Below, piece after piece: positions 11,983-22,478 of a DNA stretch of 64,000 nt (positions within the stretch are counted from its first letter, which is position 1; each line of letters starts with the position of its first letter). Location: contig CABIXN010000002.1 of NCBI GenBank assembly GCA_902362715.1, forward strand, positions 1 through 64,000, written 5' to 3'. The position numbers and the translations under genes were made by a program. The notes beneath the pieces were generated by a model, which was not told the DNA's origin, did no database searches, and saw nothing but the letters and a program-made list of their open reading frames with translations. The DNA comes from Lachnospiraceae bacterium. Lineage in GTDB: Bacteria; Bacillota; Clostridia; Lachnospirales; Lachnospiraceae.

Positions 11983-13332
11983 TTAATTAGGATTAATTTT
12001 TTTCTTGATAGTATCTACAATATTTTTCAGAGTTTCATTGGTGTTGTATTCGTCGGTAATTTTTTTTATACCATGAATTATTGTTGAATGATCCCGTCCT
12101 CCAAGAAGCTGACCGATAGAGTCTAAAGGCTGATTTGTAAGATTTTTGCACAAATACATGGCAATTTGTCTTGGTTTTGCAATATCATTGCTCCTGGTCT
12201 TGGACATAATCTGGTCTACTGTAATATTAAAGTGTTCTGAAACGACCTCTACAATCAGCTGAGGGGTGATTTCATGAGGCTTGTCCGGTGAAATAATATT
12301 CTGAAGTTCTTTTATTGCGATCTCCATTGTAATATCTGTCCGTTCTAGATTTGAGAAAGCAATTAATTTATTTAGAGCTCCTTCTAGTTCACGGATATTG
12401 GATTTGATATTTACTGCAATATAATGAAGGATGTCGTCGTCTATATCAAATTCATCCATTTCAACTTTTTTCCGGAGAATTGCCATTCTGGTCTCATAAT
12501 CAGGAGAGCCGATATCTGCCTGCAGACCCCATTCAAATCTGGAACGTATTCTTTCTTCTAGAGTTTCCATTTCTTTTGGGGGCTTATCGCTGGATATGAT
12601 AATCTGTTTTTTTGCAATATGTAATTTGTTAAATGTATGGAAAAATTCTTCCTGTGTACTTTCTTTACCAATTATAAATTGTATGTCGTCGATTAATAAT
12701 ACATCTATATTTCGGTATTTGTCCCTGAATTTTGTAATAGCAGTGTTATTTCCGTTACGAATAGATTCAATCAGTTCATTTGTAAAAGTTTCGGATGAAA
12801 CATATAGAACTTTCAATTCAGGATTTTCATTCTGAATAAAGTGAGCAATGGAATGCATCAGATGTGTCTTTCCAAGTCCAACTCCTCCATATAAAAATAG
12901 AGGATTATAAACATCTCCTGGTGATTCTGCCACCGCAAGAGAAGCTGAATGTGCAAAACGATTGTTATTACCCACAACAAATGTTTCAAAAGTATAGTTT
13001 GGATTTAAATTAGATTTTTCTGCTGAATCTGCAGCAGCAGTTTTTTTGGGTTTAACAGGACGTATTGCTTTGGCCTGTTCTGGAAGTACCAGTTCAATTT
13101 CATACTCAGTTCCTGTTATTTCTGCAATTGCTACTTTAATAGGAAGATAATATTTTTTTGTAATATATGATAATCCCATTTGTTCTGTGGGAACGAGAAT
13201 ATATATTTTCTTATCCTGAATCGCATAGATTTCAAGTGGTTTAATCCATGTATTAAAAGAAATATCAGTTAATTCATATTCATCCTTAACAGTTTGTAAA
13301 ATATCTTTCCATTTTTGTTCTACTAGTTCCAT
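11983..13332 (-). CDS. dnaA: Chromosomal replication initiator protein DnaA
   Basis: DnaA opens oriC. The protein contains the N-terminal DnaB-interacting domain and the AAA+ domain with Walker A GGVGLGKTHL, Walker B VLLIDDIQFI and arginine-finger region RIRSRFEWG. The C-terminal DNA-binding signature is GGRDHSTIIHGI. I choose the ATG at 13332 (449 residues) because GGAG lies 6 bases before it; the ATG four codons upstream (13344) has no ribosome binding site. Confidence 0.97.
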   Translation of the reverse strand: MELVEQKWKDILQTVKDEYELTDISFNTWIKPLEIYAIQDKKIYILVPTEQMGLSYITKKYYLPIKVAIAEITGTEYEIELVLPEQAKAIRPVKPKKTAAADSAEKSNLNPNYTFETFVVGNNNRFAHSASLAVAESPGDVYNPLFLYGGVGLGKTHLMHSIAHFIQNENPELKVLYVSSETFTNELIESIRNGNNTAITKFRDKYRNIDVLLIDDIQFIIGKESTQEEFFHTFNKLHIAKKQIIISSDKPPKEMETLEERIRSRFEWGLQADIGSPDYETRMAILRKKVEMDEFDIDDDILHYIAVNIKSNIRELEGALNKLIAFSNLERTDITMEIAIKELQNIISPDKPHEITPQLIVEVVSEHFNITVDQIMSKTRSNDIAKPRQIAMYLCKNLTNQPLDSIGQLLGGRDHSTIIHGIKKITDEYNTNETLKNIVDTIKKKINPN

Positions 13333-13383
13333 ATTTGTCTCCATGAGTATAAAATAGTAAAAGACGCTAATCTCCTAAAGTTT

Positions 13384-13412
13384 ATAATAACTCAAAAACG
13401 GCTTATTTGCAA
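13384..13412 (-). promoter_or_regulatory. Putative dnaA promoter
   Basis: On the minus strand TTGCAA (13407-13412) is followed after 17 bases by TATTAT (13384-13389), about 50 bases before the dnaA start. The rest of the 13.35-13.64 kb gap shows only AT-rich sequence and no clear DnaA boxes. Confidence 0.5.
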
Positions 13413-13644
13413 TTTAAAGTTTCATGGACGTGCAGGGGATTCAGCAGGAGCATAAATTGGCTTAAATTGGATTTTATGACATTTAATTTATGAGTATCTA
13501 TTCATAGGAGTAACTAAAAAAGATTTTTAAGAAATATGAAAAAATCGTCTAATACAATATATAGTTTCTTTTTTTATCTTCCTTATATATATAGTAGTAC
13601 AAGGTGTCTGAATTTCTAAAAAGCCAAAAAAGTATTGAATTTGC

Positions 13645-13672
13645 TTGACTTGAGAGGTTTTTTTGTTATAAT
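13645..13672 (+). promoter_or_regulatory. rpmH promoter
   Basis: TTGACT (13645-13650), a 16-base spacer and a perfect TATAAT (13667-13672) precede rpmH by 40 bases. It likely drives the rpmH-rnpA-yidD-yidC-jag run. Confidence 0.75.
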
Positions 13673-13711
13673 TGAAATGATGTTTTTTCATTATAGAGGA
13701 GGTGGATACAG

Positions 13712-13846
13712 ATGAAGATGACATATCAACCGAAAAAAAGACAGAGATCTAAAGTTCATGGTTTCAGAGCAAGAATGAGCTCAGCAGGCGGAAGAAAAGT
13801 ATTGGCTGCAAGAAGATTAAAAGGAAGAAAAAGATTATCAGCTTAG
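13712..13846 (+). CDS. rpmH: Ribosomal protein bL34
   Basis: A 44-residue, strongly basic protein. It begins [20 protein letters not shown], continues [20 protein letters not shown] and ends RLSA, which is diagnostic of L34 of the large ribosomal subunit. GAGGAGG lies just upstream. A second ATG two codons later is also possible. The gene heads the conserved rpmH-rnpA pair next to dnaA. Confidence 0.97.
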   Translation: MKMTYQPKKRQRSKVHGFRARMSSAGGRKVLAARRLKGRKRLSA

Positions 13847-13909
13847 GCCACAGAAATTGTGGTCTTTTCTTCTATTATCATTGAAATTTTATTCAGAGGA
13901 TCAATTGGG

Positions 13910-14278
13910 ATGCATTTTTCAGAATCTTTAAAAAAGAACCGGGATTTCCAGAAAGTATATCGCACTGGTAAATCATATGCAAACAGACTTCTGGTTATGT
14001 ATGTTTTGAAAAATGGATTGAAAAAGAACAGATTTGGAATTTCGGTAAGTAAAAAAGTTGGTAATAGTGTGGTGAGACACCATGTTACCAGATTATTAAG
14101 AGAAAGCTACAGACTACACGAAGAAATGTTCAATAGTGGTTTGGATATTGTAGTCATCGCAAGGGCAGGAGCGAAAGAAGCAACATACCACGAAATTGAA
14201 AAAGCATTGCTCCACTTGGGAAATCTTCATAAAATCACTAGTACTACTAAATATGAATTCGAAAAGAAGATGGAATAA
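13910..14278 (+). CDS. rnpA: Ribonuclease P protein component
   Basis: The 122-residue basic protein assists RNase P RNA in trimming tRNA 5' ends. It shows the central RNR-type region KVGNSVVRHHVTRLLRESYR (family consensus near RNRxKRxxRE) and the start SESLKKNRDFQKVYRTGKSY. I take ATG 13910 with GAGGA upstream; the frame is open 17 codons earlier but without a ribosome binding site. The stop is directly followed by the yidD start. Confidence 0.95.
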   Translation: MHFSESLKKNRDFQKVYRTGKSYANRLLVMYVLKNGLKKNRFGISVSKKVGNSVVRHHVTRLLRESYRLHEEMFNSGLDIVVIARAGAKEATYHEIEKALLHLGNLHKITSTTKYEFEKKME

Positions 14279-14488
14279 TTGAAAAAGGCATTAATTTTTA
14301 TTATTAAATTATATAGAAAATATATCTCTCCCATGAAACGGACAAAATGTCCGTATTATCCGACCTGTTCCTGTTATGGTTTGGAAGCAGTTTCGAAATA
14401 TGGTCCATGGAAGGGCGGGCTTTTAGCTGCCTGGAGAGTGATTCGATGCAATCCTTTTTCGAAAGGTGGATATGATCCGGTTCCATAA
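14279..14488 (+). CDS. yidD: Membrane protein insertion efficiency factor YidD
   Basis: The 69-residue protein carries the family hallmarks [31 protein letters not shown] and [17 protein letters not shown]. It helps the YidC pathway at the inner face of the membrane. The start is a TTG immediately after the rnpA stop, so translation is probably coupled. yidC follows 17 bases later. Confidence 0.95.
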   Translation: MKKALIFIIKLYRKYISPMKRTKCPYYPTCSCYGLEAVSKYGPWKGGLLAAWRVIRCNPFSKGGYDPVP

Positions 14489-14505
14489 GTAGGAGGTATA
14501 TCACG

Positions 14506-15819
14506 TTGGCCGCTTTTATTTTAAGTCAGAATGCAGGCAAAATTTTAGGACCAATTGCAAAATTACTTGGTTTTATTATGAATGGCATCTATATCTTACT
14601 GGATAAAATCAATATTCAGAATGTTGCTATAACCATTATAATTTTTACAGTTGTAATTTACCTTTGTTTGCTTCCGCTGACTATAAAACAGCAGAAGTTC
14701 TCAAAGATGTCGCAGATTATGAACCCTGAGCTTCAGGCGATTCAGAAAAAATATAAAAACAAAAGAGATAATGAATCTGTAATGCGGATGAATGAAGAAA
14801 CCCGTGAAGTATATAAAAAATATGGCGTTTCTCCTTCCGGAAGCTGTGTACAGATGGTTATTCAGCTTTTGATTTTATTCCCGCTTTACCGGGTTATCTA
14901 CAATGTACCTGGTTATATTAGTACTATTAAAGATACATTTACTGAATCTGTCAGTGGTATTATGAATACTCCAGGTTTTGCAGATACTATGCAGAAGTTT
15001 TATGAAACTGTTCGTGAAGGAAATTATGTCATGAAACAGATTTCTGTAAACTTTACAGGTGGACATGATACAGTTGCTAACTCCATTATTGATGTTATGT
15101 ATCGTTGTACAAGCACAAACTGGGAGACTTTAAAACATACTTTCAGCAGCATCGGGGATACTCTGGGTGCTACTCAGGCAAACATTGAACACGTTAACAA
15201 TTTCCTTGGAATAAACATTGTTTATTCACCAAAAAATATAATTTCAACATCATTTCATGATGGAAATTATGTTTTAATTGCTCTGGCAATTGTAATTCCA
15301 CTGTTGTCACTGGCTTCTCAGTTTTTAAATATCCGCTTGATGCCTCAGATGTCAGCATCCGCTCAGGGAAATGGAATGGCAAGTCAGATGAAGATTATGA
15401 ATTATCTGATGCCTATTTATTCTTTTGTACTGGTATTTTTCCTCCCTGTTGGTGTAGGTATTTACTGGATCACCAGTTCTGTTGTAAGATGTGTACAGCA
15501 GTTTATTATTAATAAGCATCTTGACCGGATTGATCTGGATGCGATGATTAAGAAAAATCAGGAAAAAGCAAAAGAGAAGGATAAGAAACGTATTGAGAAA
15601 AAAGGTGTTCAGGGTAATAAAATTACAGATGCCGCAAAAATCAGTACAAGAAATATTAATTCAAATTCAGAACCTCGCAAGAATACAATGGCATCCAAAG
15701 CTGCATCTGTAAATAAAGCAGAAACAAAAGATACTTCAAATAAAAAGTACAAAGAAGGCAGTCTTGCATCCAAAGCAAATCTTGTTAGAGAATTTAATGA
15801 AAAGAATACAAGAAAATAG
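14506..15819 (+). CDS. yidC: Membrane protein insertase YidC/OxaA
   Basis: The 437-residue insertase begins at a TTG preceded by AGGAGG. Five or so membrane segments are visible: residues 15-35, 38-60, a segment at SCVQMVIQLLILFPLYRVIY, and two near residues 250-330. The 60-kDa IMP motif region lies around TIKQQKFSKMSQIMNPELQ. The C-terminal tail is long, basic and low-complexity (KNQEKAKEKDKKRIEKKG onward, about 90 residues), as in many Firmicutes YidC proteins that bind ribosomes. No lipobox is seen. Confidence 0.95.
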   Translation: MAAFILSQNAGKILGPIAKLLGFIMNGIYILLDKINIQNVAITIIIFTVVIYLCLLPLTIKQQKFSKMSQIMNPELQAIQKKYKNKRDNESVMRMNEETREVYKKYGVSPSGSCVQMVIQLLILFPLYRVIYNVPGYISTIKDTFTESVSGIMNTPGFADTMQKFYETVREGNYVMKQISVNFTGGHDTVANSIIDVMYRCTSTNWETLKHTFSSIGDTLGATQANIEHVNNFLGINIVYSPKNIISTSFHDGNYVLIALAIVIPLLSLASQFLNIRLMPQMSASAQGNGMASQMKIMNYLMPIYSFVLVFFLPVGVGIYWITSSVVRCVQQFIINKHLDRIDLDAMIKKNQEKAKEKDKKRIEKKGVQGNKITDAAKISTRNINSNSEPRKNTMASKAASVNKAETKDTSNKKYKEGSLASKANLVREFNEKNTRK

Positions 15820-15830
15820 GAGGTTTTGTG

Positions 15831-16454
15831 ATGGACTTCATCGAGGTAACTGCTAAAACAGTTGATGACGCAATTACAGAAGCGCTGGTTACTCTGGGTA
15901 CTACCAGTGATCAGATAGAATATGAAGTAATAGAAAAAGGAAGCAGCGGATTTCTTGGATTTAACAGCAAACCTGCTAAAATTAAGGTTCGCAGAAAATT
16001 CACTGTAAAAGACAATGTAAAAACATTTCTTCAAAATGTATTTGAAGCGATGGATATGAAGGTAGAAATCATTATCACAGATTCAGAAGAAGAAAATGTT
16101 TTAAATGTTGAGTTAAAAGGGGATGATATGGGAGTTTTAATTGGAAAAAGAGGACAAACTCTGGATTCCCTGCAGTATTTAACAAACCTTTCTATTAACA
16201 GACATTCAGATAATTATGTTAAAGTAAAACTGGATACGGAGAATTACCGCAAGAGAAGAAAAGATACACTTGAAAATCTTGCAAAGAATATTGCTTATAA
16301 AGTAAAAAGAACAAAGAGAACAGTTGCTCTTGAGCCAATGAATCCTTTTGAAAGAAGAGTGATCCACTCAGCGCTTCAGAATGATCGTTATGTGGCAACA
16401 CACAGTGAGGGTGAGGAACCTTTCAGACATGTGGTTGTTACATTGAAAAAATAG
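15831..16454 (+). CDS. jag: RNA-binding protein Jag/KhpB
   Basis: The 207-residue protein has the three domains of Jag. They are an N-terminal Jag-N part (ITEALVTLGTTSDQIEYEV then KGSSGFLGF), a KH domain with GVLIGKRGQTLDSLQYL and a C-terminal R3H domain (NPFERRVIHSALQ then SEGEEPFRHVVV). It follows yidC by 11 bases with AGGAGG 7 bases before ATG 15831. It is implicated in RNA regulation and cell division in Firmicutes. Confidence 0.95.
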   Translation: MDFIEVTAKTVDDAITEALVTLGTTSDQIEYEVIEKGSSGFLGFNSKPAKIKVRRKFTVKDNVKTFLQNVFEAMDMKVEIIITDSEEENVLNVELKGDDMGVLIGKRGQTLDSLQYLTNLSINRHSDNYVKVKLDTENYRKRRKDTLENLAKNIAYKVKRTKRTVALEPMNPFERRVIHSALQNDRYVATHSEGEEPFRHVVVTLKK

Positions 16455-16552
16455 TTTTTCAGGTTTACATGTATTAGCTTTTTCAGGTATGGCTTATGAT
16501 AGCTGTACTTGAAAAAGCTTTTGTATTTGTAAAAAAGTATGAGGGAATATTT

Positions 16553-17929
16553 ATGAAGACAGATACGATAGCGGCAATTGCCACAGCTATGTCCAATTCA
16601 GGAATTGGCATTGTAAGAATCAGCGGTGATGAGGCATTGCAGGTTGCTGATCGAATTTTTGAACCAAGAAAAGGAAATAAGAAGGTATCTGATATGGATA
16701 CTCATACCATTCATTATGGTTTTGTAAAGGATGGTGATGAGGTGATAGATGAGGTAATGCTTTTAATTATGAAAGCTCCTAACAGCTATACCAGGGAGGA
16801 TACTGTAGAAATAGATTGTCACGGCGGTGTTCTGGTAATGAAGAAATTACTGGAGACGGTTTTAAAATATGGAGCAAGACCGGCAGAACCAGGAGAATTT
16901 ACAAAGAGAGCTTTTTTAAATGGCAGGATTGATCTTTCACAGGCAGAATCTGTAATAGATGTTATAAATGCAAAGAATGATTTTGCACTGAAAAGTTCTG
17001 TCAGTCAGCTGCAGGGTGCAGTTTTGAATAAAATAAAAGATCTTCGGGGAATTGTTATTCATCAAATTGCATTTATTGAATCTGCATTGGATGATCCAGA
17101 ACACATTGACATTGCTGGTTATCCTGAAGAATTAAAAGAAATTGTGGATAATCTGCTGGCAGATGTAAATGCTTTGTTGAAATCTTCAGATAATGGAAAA
17201 GTTTTAAAAGAAGGCATTAATACCGTTATAGTAGGAAAACCCAATGCAGGAAAATCATCACTGTTAAATCTGCTGGCAGGTCAGGAGCGGGCGATTGTTA
17301 CCGATATTGCAGGAACTACCAGAGATATTCTGGAAGAACAGATACAGCTGAATGGAATTAGTCTCAATATGATAGATACGGCCGGCATCAGAGATACAGA
17401 CGATATTGTGGAAAAAATAGGAGTCGCAAAATCAAAAGAATATCTGGAAATGGCGGATCTGGTTATTTATGTGGCAGATTCTTCAACCAGTCTGGATGAA
17501 AATGATGAGCAGATTATAGAAGCCATTAAAAACAAGAAAGCCATTGTTCTGTTAAATAAGTCTGATCTTACAATGGTAACAGAAAGCAGTGTGCTGGAAG
17601 AAAAATTGGATAAGAAAGTAATTGTTATTTCAGCAAAAGAGAATACAGGTATCAGGGAGCTTGAAAATACAATTAAAGATATGTTTCTTCAGGGCGAGGT
17701 ATCTTTTAATGACGAAGTATACATTACAAATATACGTCATAAAAATGCATTGCTGGAAACGAAAAATAGTCTTGAAATGGTATTAAATAGTATTGAAAAC
17801 TGTATGCCGGAAGATTTTTATTCTATAGATTTAATGAATGCCTATGAGGAGCTGGGATCTATTATCGGTGAATCGGTTGGAGAAGATCTTGTGAATGAAA
17901 TTTTCAGCAAATTCTGTATGGGTAAATAG
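16553..17929 (+). CDS. mnmE: tRNA modification GTPase MnmE
   Basis: MnmE acts with MnmG to modify U34 of certain tRNAs. The 458-residue protein has an N-terminal tetrahydrofolate-binding domain ([21 protein letters not shown], then [19 protein letters not shown]). The G domain follows with G1 GKPNAGKS, G2/G3 TTRD and DTAGIRD, and G4 NKSD. The C-terminal CMGK contains the catalytic cysteine (usual CIGK). ATG 16553 has GAGGG upstream; the frame extends 19 codons further without a good site. Confidence 0.97.
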   Translation: MKTDTIAAIATAMSNSGIGIVRISGDEALQVADRIFEPRKGNKKVSDMDTHTIHYGFVKDGDEVIDEVMLLIMKAPNSYTREDTVEIDCHGGVLVMKKLLETVLKYGARPAEPGEFTKRAFLNGRIDLSQAESVIDVINAKNDFALKSSVSQLQGAVLNKIKDLRGIVIHQIAFIESALDDPEHIDIAGYPEELKEIVDNLLADVNALLKSSDNGKVLKEGINTVIVGKPNAGKSSLLNLLAGQERAIVTDIAGTTRDILEEQIQLNGISLNMIDTAGIRDTDDIVEKIGVAKSKEYLEMADLVIYVADSSTSLDENDEQIIEAIKNKKAIVLLNKSDLTMVTESSVLEEKLDKKVIVISAKENTGIRELENTIKDMFLQGEVSFNDEVYITNIRHKNALLETKNSLEMVLNSIENCMPEDFYSIDLMNAYEELGSIIGESVGEDLVNEIFSKFCMGK

Positions 17930-17937
17930 AAAGGAAT

Positions 17938-19857
17938 GTGAAATACGATATGCCGACTGTAGTGGAATCATATGATGTAGTAGTAGTTGGTGCAGGTCAC
18001 GCCGGATGTGAAGCTGCATTGGCATGTGCCAGACTTGGACTGGAAACAATTATATTTACAGTAAGTATTGAAAGTATTGCAATGATGCCATGCAACCCTA
18101 ATATCGGAGGCAGTTCAAAAGGGCATCTGGTAAGAGAAATTGATGCTCTGGGAGGACAGATGGGTATCAACATTGATAAGACTTTTATTCAGTCAAAGAT
18201 GCTGAATAAGTCCAAAGGACCGGCGGTTCATTCTCTTCGTGCTCAGGCTGATAAAGCAGCTTACAGTATGGAAATGAGAAAAACTCTGGAAAAAACAGAC
18301 CATTTAACGATTCGTCAGGCAGAAGTTTCTGAACTGATTGTAGAAAATAAAGTAATTAGGGGTGTGAAAACACATTCAGGAGCTGTATATAATAGCAAAG
18401 CAGTTGTACTCTGCACGGGAACTTATTTAAGGGCAAGATGTCTATATGGTGATGTTGTAAATCATACAGGGCCCAATGGACTCCAGGCGGCGAATGATCT
18501 GACAGATTCTTTAAAGGAAAATGGAATTGAGATGTTTCGTTTTAAAACAGGAACACCGGCCCGCATGGATAAGAGAACCATAGATTTTTCTAAAATGTCA
18601 GAACAGCTGGGTGATGAAAAAATTGTTCCATTTTCTTTTACTACAAATCCGAAGGATATTCAGATTGATCAGATAAGCTGCTGGCTTACATATACAAATC
18701 CAGAAACTCATAAAATTATAAAAGAAAATCTTGAACGTTCTCCTCTATTTTCCGGAATGATAGAGGGTACAGGACCACGATACTGCCCTTCTATTGAGGA
18801 TAAAGTTGTTAAATTTGCGGATAAAGACCGCCATCAGGTGTTTATAGAACCGGAAGGTGCAGATACAAACGAAATGTATGTAGGGGGCATGTCCAGCTCG
18901 CTTCCTGAGGATGTTCAATACGCTATGTACAGAACCGTTCCCGGACTTGAGAATGCAAAAATTGTGAGAAATGCTTATGCCATTGAGTATGATTGCATTA
19001 ATCCAAGACAGTTATATCCGACGCTTGAGTTTAAGGAGATAAAAGGCCTTTTCAGCGGCGGACAATTTAATGGAAGTTCCGGATACGAAGAGGCTGCCGG
19101 CCAGGGGCTTGTAGCCGGTATTAATGCAGCTATGATGATAAAAGGACAGGATCCTTTGATTCTTGATCGTTCTGAATCTTATATAGGTGTCTTGATTGAT
19201 GATTTGGTAACAAAAGAAAATAAAGAGCCTTACCGCATGATGACATCCCGAGCTGAATACCGTCTTTTGCTCCGTCAGGATAATGCTGATCTTCGTTTAA
19301 GTAAAAAAGGATATCAGGTAGGACTTATTTCCAGAGATCGTTACGATTATGTGGTTAAAAAGGAAGATTTAATACAAAAAGAAATTGAACGTGTAGAGCA
19401 GGTACATATTGGAGCAAATCCGACAGTTCAAAAATTAATGGAAGAATGCGGCAGTCAGCCATTGAATACAGGTACCCGTCTTACAGAGCTGATCCGCCGT
19501 CCGGAATTAAATTATGAATTATTGGCTCCTATTGATCCGGAACGTCCTCTGTTGACTGAAGATGTAAAAGAGCAGGTAAATATCAATATTAAATATGATG
19601 GCTATATTAAACGGCAGATAAAACAGGTAAGTCAGTTCCAAAAACTGGAAAATAAAAAGCTGCCTGAGCATTTTGACTATAAACAGGTAAGCGGACTGAG
19701 AATGGAAGCACAGCAGAAGCTGAATTTATATCAGCCTGTTTCCATTGGACAGGCTTCTAGAATTTCAGGTGTTTCTCCAGCAGATATTTCTGTATTGCTT
19801 GTATATCTAGAACAAATGTATTATCGTCAGAAACATGAGAAAGAGATAAAGGGATAG
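17938..19857 (+). CDS. mnmG: tRNA uridine 5-carboxymethylaminomethyl modification enzyme MnmG
   Basis: This 639-residue FAD enzyme is the MnmE partner. The dinucleotide-binding motif [14 protein letters not shown] is near residue 16. The MnmG signatures [11 protein letters not shown] and [21 protein letters not shown] are present, with a helical C-terminal domain. The start is uncertain: GTG 17938 lies only 2 bases after AAAGGA, while the in-frame ATG 17950 lies 14 bases after it. It is 8 bases behind mnmE. Confidence 0.97.
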   Translation: MKYDMPTVVESYDVVVVGAGHAGCEAALACARLGLETIIFTVSIESIAMMPCNPNIGGSSKGHLVREIDALGGQMGINIDKTFIQSKMLNKSKGPAVHSLRAQADKAAYSMEMRKTLEKTDHLTIRQAEVSELIVENKVIRGVKTHSGAVYNSKAVVLCTGTYLRARCLYGDVVNHTGPNGLQAANDLTDSLKENGIEMFRFKTGTPARMDKRTIDFSKMSEQLGDEKIVPFSFTTNPKDIQIDQISCWLTYTNPETHKIIKENLERSPLFSGMIEGTGPRYCPSIEDKVVKFADKDRHQVFIEPEGADTNEMYVGGMSSSLPEDVQYAMYRTVPGLENAKIVRNAYAIEYDCINPRQLYPTLEFKEIKGLFSGGQFNGSSGYEEAAGQGLVAGINAAMMIKGQDPLILDRSESYIGVLIDDLVTKENKEPYRMMTSRAEYRLLLRQDNADLRLSKKGYQVGLISRDRYDYVVKKEDLIQKEIERVEQVHIGANPTVQKLMEECGSQPLNTGTRLTELIRRPELNYELLAPIDPERPLLTEDVKEQVNINIKYDGYIKRQIKQVSQFQKLENKKLPEHFDYKQVSGLRMEAQQKLNLYQPVSIGQASRISGVSPADISVLLVYLEQMYYRQKHEKEIKG

Positions 19858-19860
19858 AAA

Positions 19861-20586
19861 ATGGCAGAATATGATTTAAGTCTTTTTAAAGCCGGGTTAA
19901 ATGAGCTGAATATTACATTAACGGATGAGCAGATACAGCAATTTTTGAAATATTATGATTTGCTTGTTGAATGGAATAAGGTTATGAATCTTACCGGTAT
20001 TACTGAATTTGAGGAAGTAATTCAAAAACATTTTCTGGATAGTCTTTGTTTGGTGAAGGCTGTAGAGATTACAAAGAATTTGACATTACTGGACCTTGGG
20101 ACGGGAGCGGGATTTCCAGGGATTCCTTTAAAAATTGCATTCCCGGAACTTGAAATTGTTCTGCTGGATTCTTTAAATAAAAGAATAAGGTTTTTGAACG
20201 AAGTAATTGCATCTCTTGATCTAAAAGGAATTACTGCTATACATGGAAGAGCAGAAGAGCTTGCCCGAAAGAAAGATTATAGAGAACAATTTGATCTATG
20301 TGTTTCCAGAGCAGTAGCAAACCTGTCTTCTTTGTCAGAATACTGTATCCCCTTTGTAAAAAAGAATGGGATTTTCGTGTCTTATAAGTCTGCAGATGCA
20401 GATGAAGAAATTACTGCTGCTAAACATGCTGTATTTTTGCTGGGTGGAAAAATCAGTCATGTGGAAAAATATCAGATTCCGGAATCTGACATGGGACGTT
20501 CACTGGTATGTATTAAGAAAGAAAAGAATACAGGGAGGGCGTATCCAAGAAAACCGGGAACTCCTGCTAAAATACCTTTGAAATAA
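19861..20586 (+). CDS. rsmG: 16S rRNA (guanine-N7) methyltransferase RsmG
   Basis: The 241-residue methyltransferase modifies G527 of 16S rRNA. It has the SAM-binding motif LLDLGTGAGFPGIPL and the family segments HFLDSL and VSRAVANL. The gene follows mnmG by 3 bases, the usual mnmE-mnmG-rsmG order, and ends 4 bases before a strong terminator. Confidence 0.96.
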   Translation: MAEYDLSLFKAGLNELNITLTDEQIQQFLKYYDLLVEWNKVMNLTGITEFEEVIQKHFLDSLCLVKAVEITKNLTLLDLGTGAGFPGIPLKIAFPELEIVLLDSLNKRIRFLNEVIASLDLKGITAIHGRAEELARKKDYREQFDLCVSRAVANLSSLSEYCIPFVKKNGIFVSYKSADADEEITAAKHAVFLLGGKISHVEKYQIPESDMGRSLVCIKKEKNTGRAYPRKPGTPAKIPLK

Positions 20587-20590
20587 AAAA

Positions 20591-20619
20591 GAATCCTGTC
20601 ACGGCAGGATTCTTTTTTT
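20591..20619 (+). terminator. rsmG intrinsic terminator, group IIC intron target
   Basis: GAATCCTG (20591-20598) pairs with CAGGATTC (20605-20612) around a 6-base loop and is followed by a run of seven T. An A-run on the left side would let it act on the minus strand too. The intron begins at 20621, directly after the T-run. Confidence 0.9.
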
Positions 20620-20620
20620 A

Positions 20621-22475
20621 GTTTGCGCGCCATGGGCGCGCTCTAACAGGTAAAAGTCCTGAACACGCCTAGGCAACGAGGAAGTGTATAGCTGAACAGC
20701 AAGGGTGTCCATCGAGAGATGGAATCTGAAGGAAGCTGTAGGCAAACTCTTGGTCCGACGGACAGAAATCACATATAAGGCTCGGAAGTACGGATAAGTC
20801 TGCTAAAAAAGATGAAGTCCAAAAGTTGCTGGAAGTACGAGTAGATGTGGCGGATAGATGAGAGGAAAGAGCGTGCACCTTAAGCGTGGAGGTCTCACAG
20901 AGGTACCATTAGCCTAGTAACAACGAACCGTGAGAAGTCAGCCGAGCCCATAGTAGTGAGGAAGTTTCTGTAATGGAAATGGAGCAAAGGGGCGAACAAT
21001 CAATAAGTTCAAGTAGAGTCTCGATTGCAGAAAAGACAACATCTGCCGTATCCAATAGGGTAAAGGGTGGTCGATTTAAGCGAGACAGAAAGGAAAGAAC
21101 GCATGGACACAAGTAGTCTAATGGAGCAGATATTAAGTAAAGATAATCTCAATACAGCATATCTGCAAGTCGTACGAAACAAAGGTGCAGAGGGAGTGGA
21201 CGGAATGACGTACACAGAACTCAAAGAACATCTTGAAAAGAACGGCGAAATCATCAGGGAACAGTTGAGGACAAGAAAATATAAACCTCAACCAGTACGC
21301 AGAGTGGAGATACCAAAGCCAGATGGTGGTGTCAGAAACCTGGGAGTACCGACAGTGACAGACCGATTTATACAACAAGCCACAGCACAGGTATTAACCC
21401 CAATCTATGAGGAACAGTTCCATGACCATAGTTATGGATTCAGACCAAATCGATGTGCACAGCAGGCAGTCATCAAAGCACTTGAAATGATGAATGACGG
21501 CTATGACTGGATTGTTGATATCGACCTTGAAAAGTTCTTTGACACAGTAAATCATGATAAGTTAATGACACTTATCGGCAGAACAATTAAAGACGGAGAT
21601 GTAATCTCAATCATACGAAAGTTCCTGGTAAGTGGAATCATGGTAGATGATGAATACAAGGATTCAGTGATAGGAACACCACAAGGAGGAAATCTGTCGC
21701 CACTCCTTGCAAATGTCATGCTGAATGAACTGGATAAGGAGATGGAGCAGAGAGGACTGAACTTTGTCAGATATGCAGACGACAGTATTATTATGGTCGG
21801 AAGTGAAATGTCGGCAAGGCGAGTGATGCGAAATCTGGCGAAGTTTATTGAAGAGAAACTAGGTCTCAAAGTAAATATGACAAAGAGTAAAGTTGACAGA
21901 CCAAGGGGTCTTAAATACCTCGGTTTTGGATTTTACTTTGATAGTAGGGCACGTCAGTTCAAGGCGAAACCGCATGCAAGATCTGTAGTGAAGTTCAAGG
22001 CAAAAATGAGACAACTTACCTGTCGAAGCTGGGGAATAAGCAACTCATACAAGGTGAAGAAACTCAATGAACTAATCAGAGGGTGGATAAACTACTTCAA
22101 GATAGGCAGCATGAAAACACTCTGCAAGGAAATGGATTCGCAAATCCGCTATCGGTTACGCATGTGTATCTGGAAGCATTGGAAAACTCCACAAAACAGA
22201 GCAAAGAACTTAATGAAACTTGATGTACCAAGATGGGCGGCATTTAAAATAGCCTATTGTGGAGACAGATATGCAAGGCTTGCTCATAATGGATGGGTAC
22301 AAAAGGCAATAAGTAATAAGAGACTAACCTCATTTGGATTAGTCTCAATGTTAGATTACTACACCGATAGGTGTGTTACTTGTTAAGTTGATTGAACCGC
22401 CGTGTACCGAACGGTACGCACGGTGGTGTGAGAGGTCGGAAATTTCTTATTTAGAGAAATTTCCTCCTACTCGAT
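20621..22475 (+). mobile_element. Group IIC intron
   Basis: The RNA start GTTTGCGCGCCATGGGCGCG and the following TAACAGG-TAAAAGTCCTGAAC match the 5' domain of known group IIC introns such as that of Oceanobacillus iheyensis. AAGGGTGTCC and GGAATCTGAAGGAAGC are also shared. Domain V is clear at about 22393-22430 (GAACCGCCGTGTACCGAACG, then the pairing strand and GGTGTGAG). Domain VI forms a hairpin at 22440-22467, and the intron ends CTACTCGAT at 22475. Position 3 of the intron is T instead of the usual G of GUGYG. Insertion directly after a terminator is the class C rule. Confidence 0.93.
21103..22386 (+). CDS. ltrA: Group IIC intron reverse transcriptase/maturase (MarathonRT-like)
   Basis: The 427-residue protein supports splicing and retrohoming. 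It has fingers and palm motifs VRNKGAEGVDGM, KPDGGVRNLGVPTVTDRFIQ, YGFRPNRCAQQA, VDIDLEKFFDTVNHD, GTPQGGNLSPLLANVMLNE and the catalytic FVRYADDS (YADD intact). The thumb/maturase part contains SKVDRPRGLKYLGFGF and RGWINYFKIGSM. There is no HNH endonuclease, as usual for class C. ATG 21103 gives the start MDTSSLMEQIL, matching from memory the E. rectale MarathonRT start. The full-length frame and intact motifs suggest an active intron. Confidence 0.96.
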   Translation: MDTSSLMEQILSKDNLNTAYLQVVRNKGAEGVDGMTYTELKEHLEKNGEIIREQLRTRKYKPQPVRRVEIPKPDGGVRNLGVPTVTDRFIQQATAQVLTPIYEEQFHDHSYGFRPNRCAQQAVIKALEMMNDGYDWIVDIDLEKFFDTVNHDKLMTLIGRTIKDGDVISIIRKFLVSGIMVDDEYKDSVIGTPQGGNLSPLLANVMLNELDKEMEQRGLNFVRYADDSIIMVGSEMSARRVMRNLAKFIEEKLGLKVNMTKSKVDRPRGLKYLGFGFYFDSRARQFKAKPHARSVVKFKAKMRQLTCRSWGISNSYKVKKLNELIRGWINYFKIGSMKTLCKEMDSQIRYRLRMCIWKHWKTPQNRAKNLMKLDVPRWAAFKIAYCGDRYARLAHNGWVQKAISNKRLTSFGLVSMLDYYTDRCVTC

Positions 22476-22478
22476 CAT

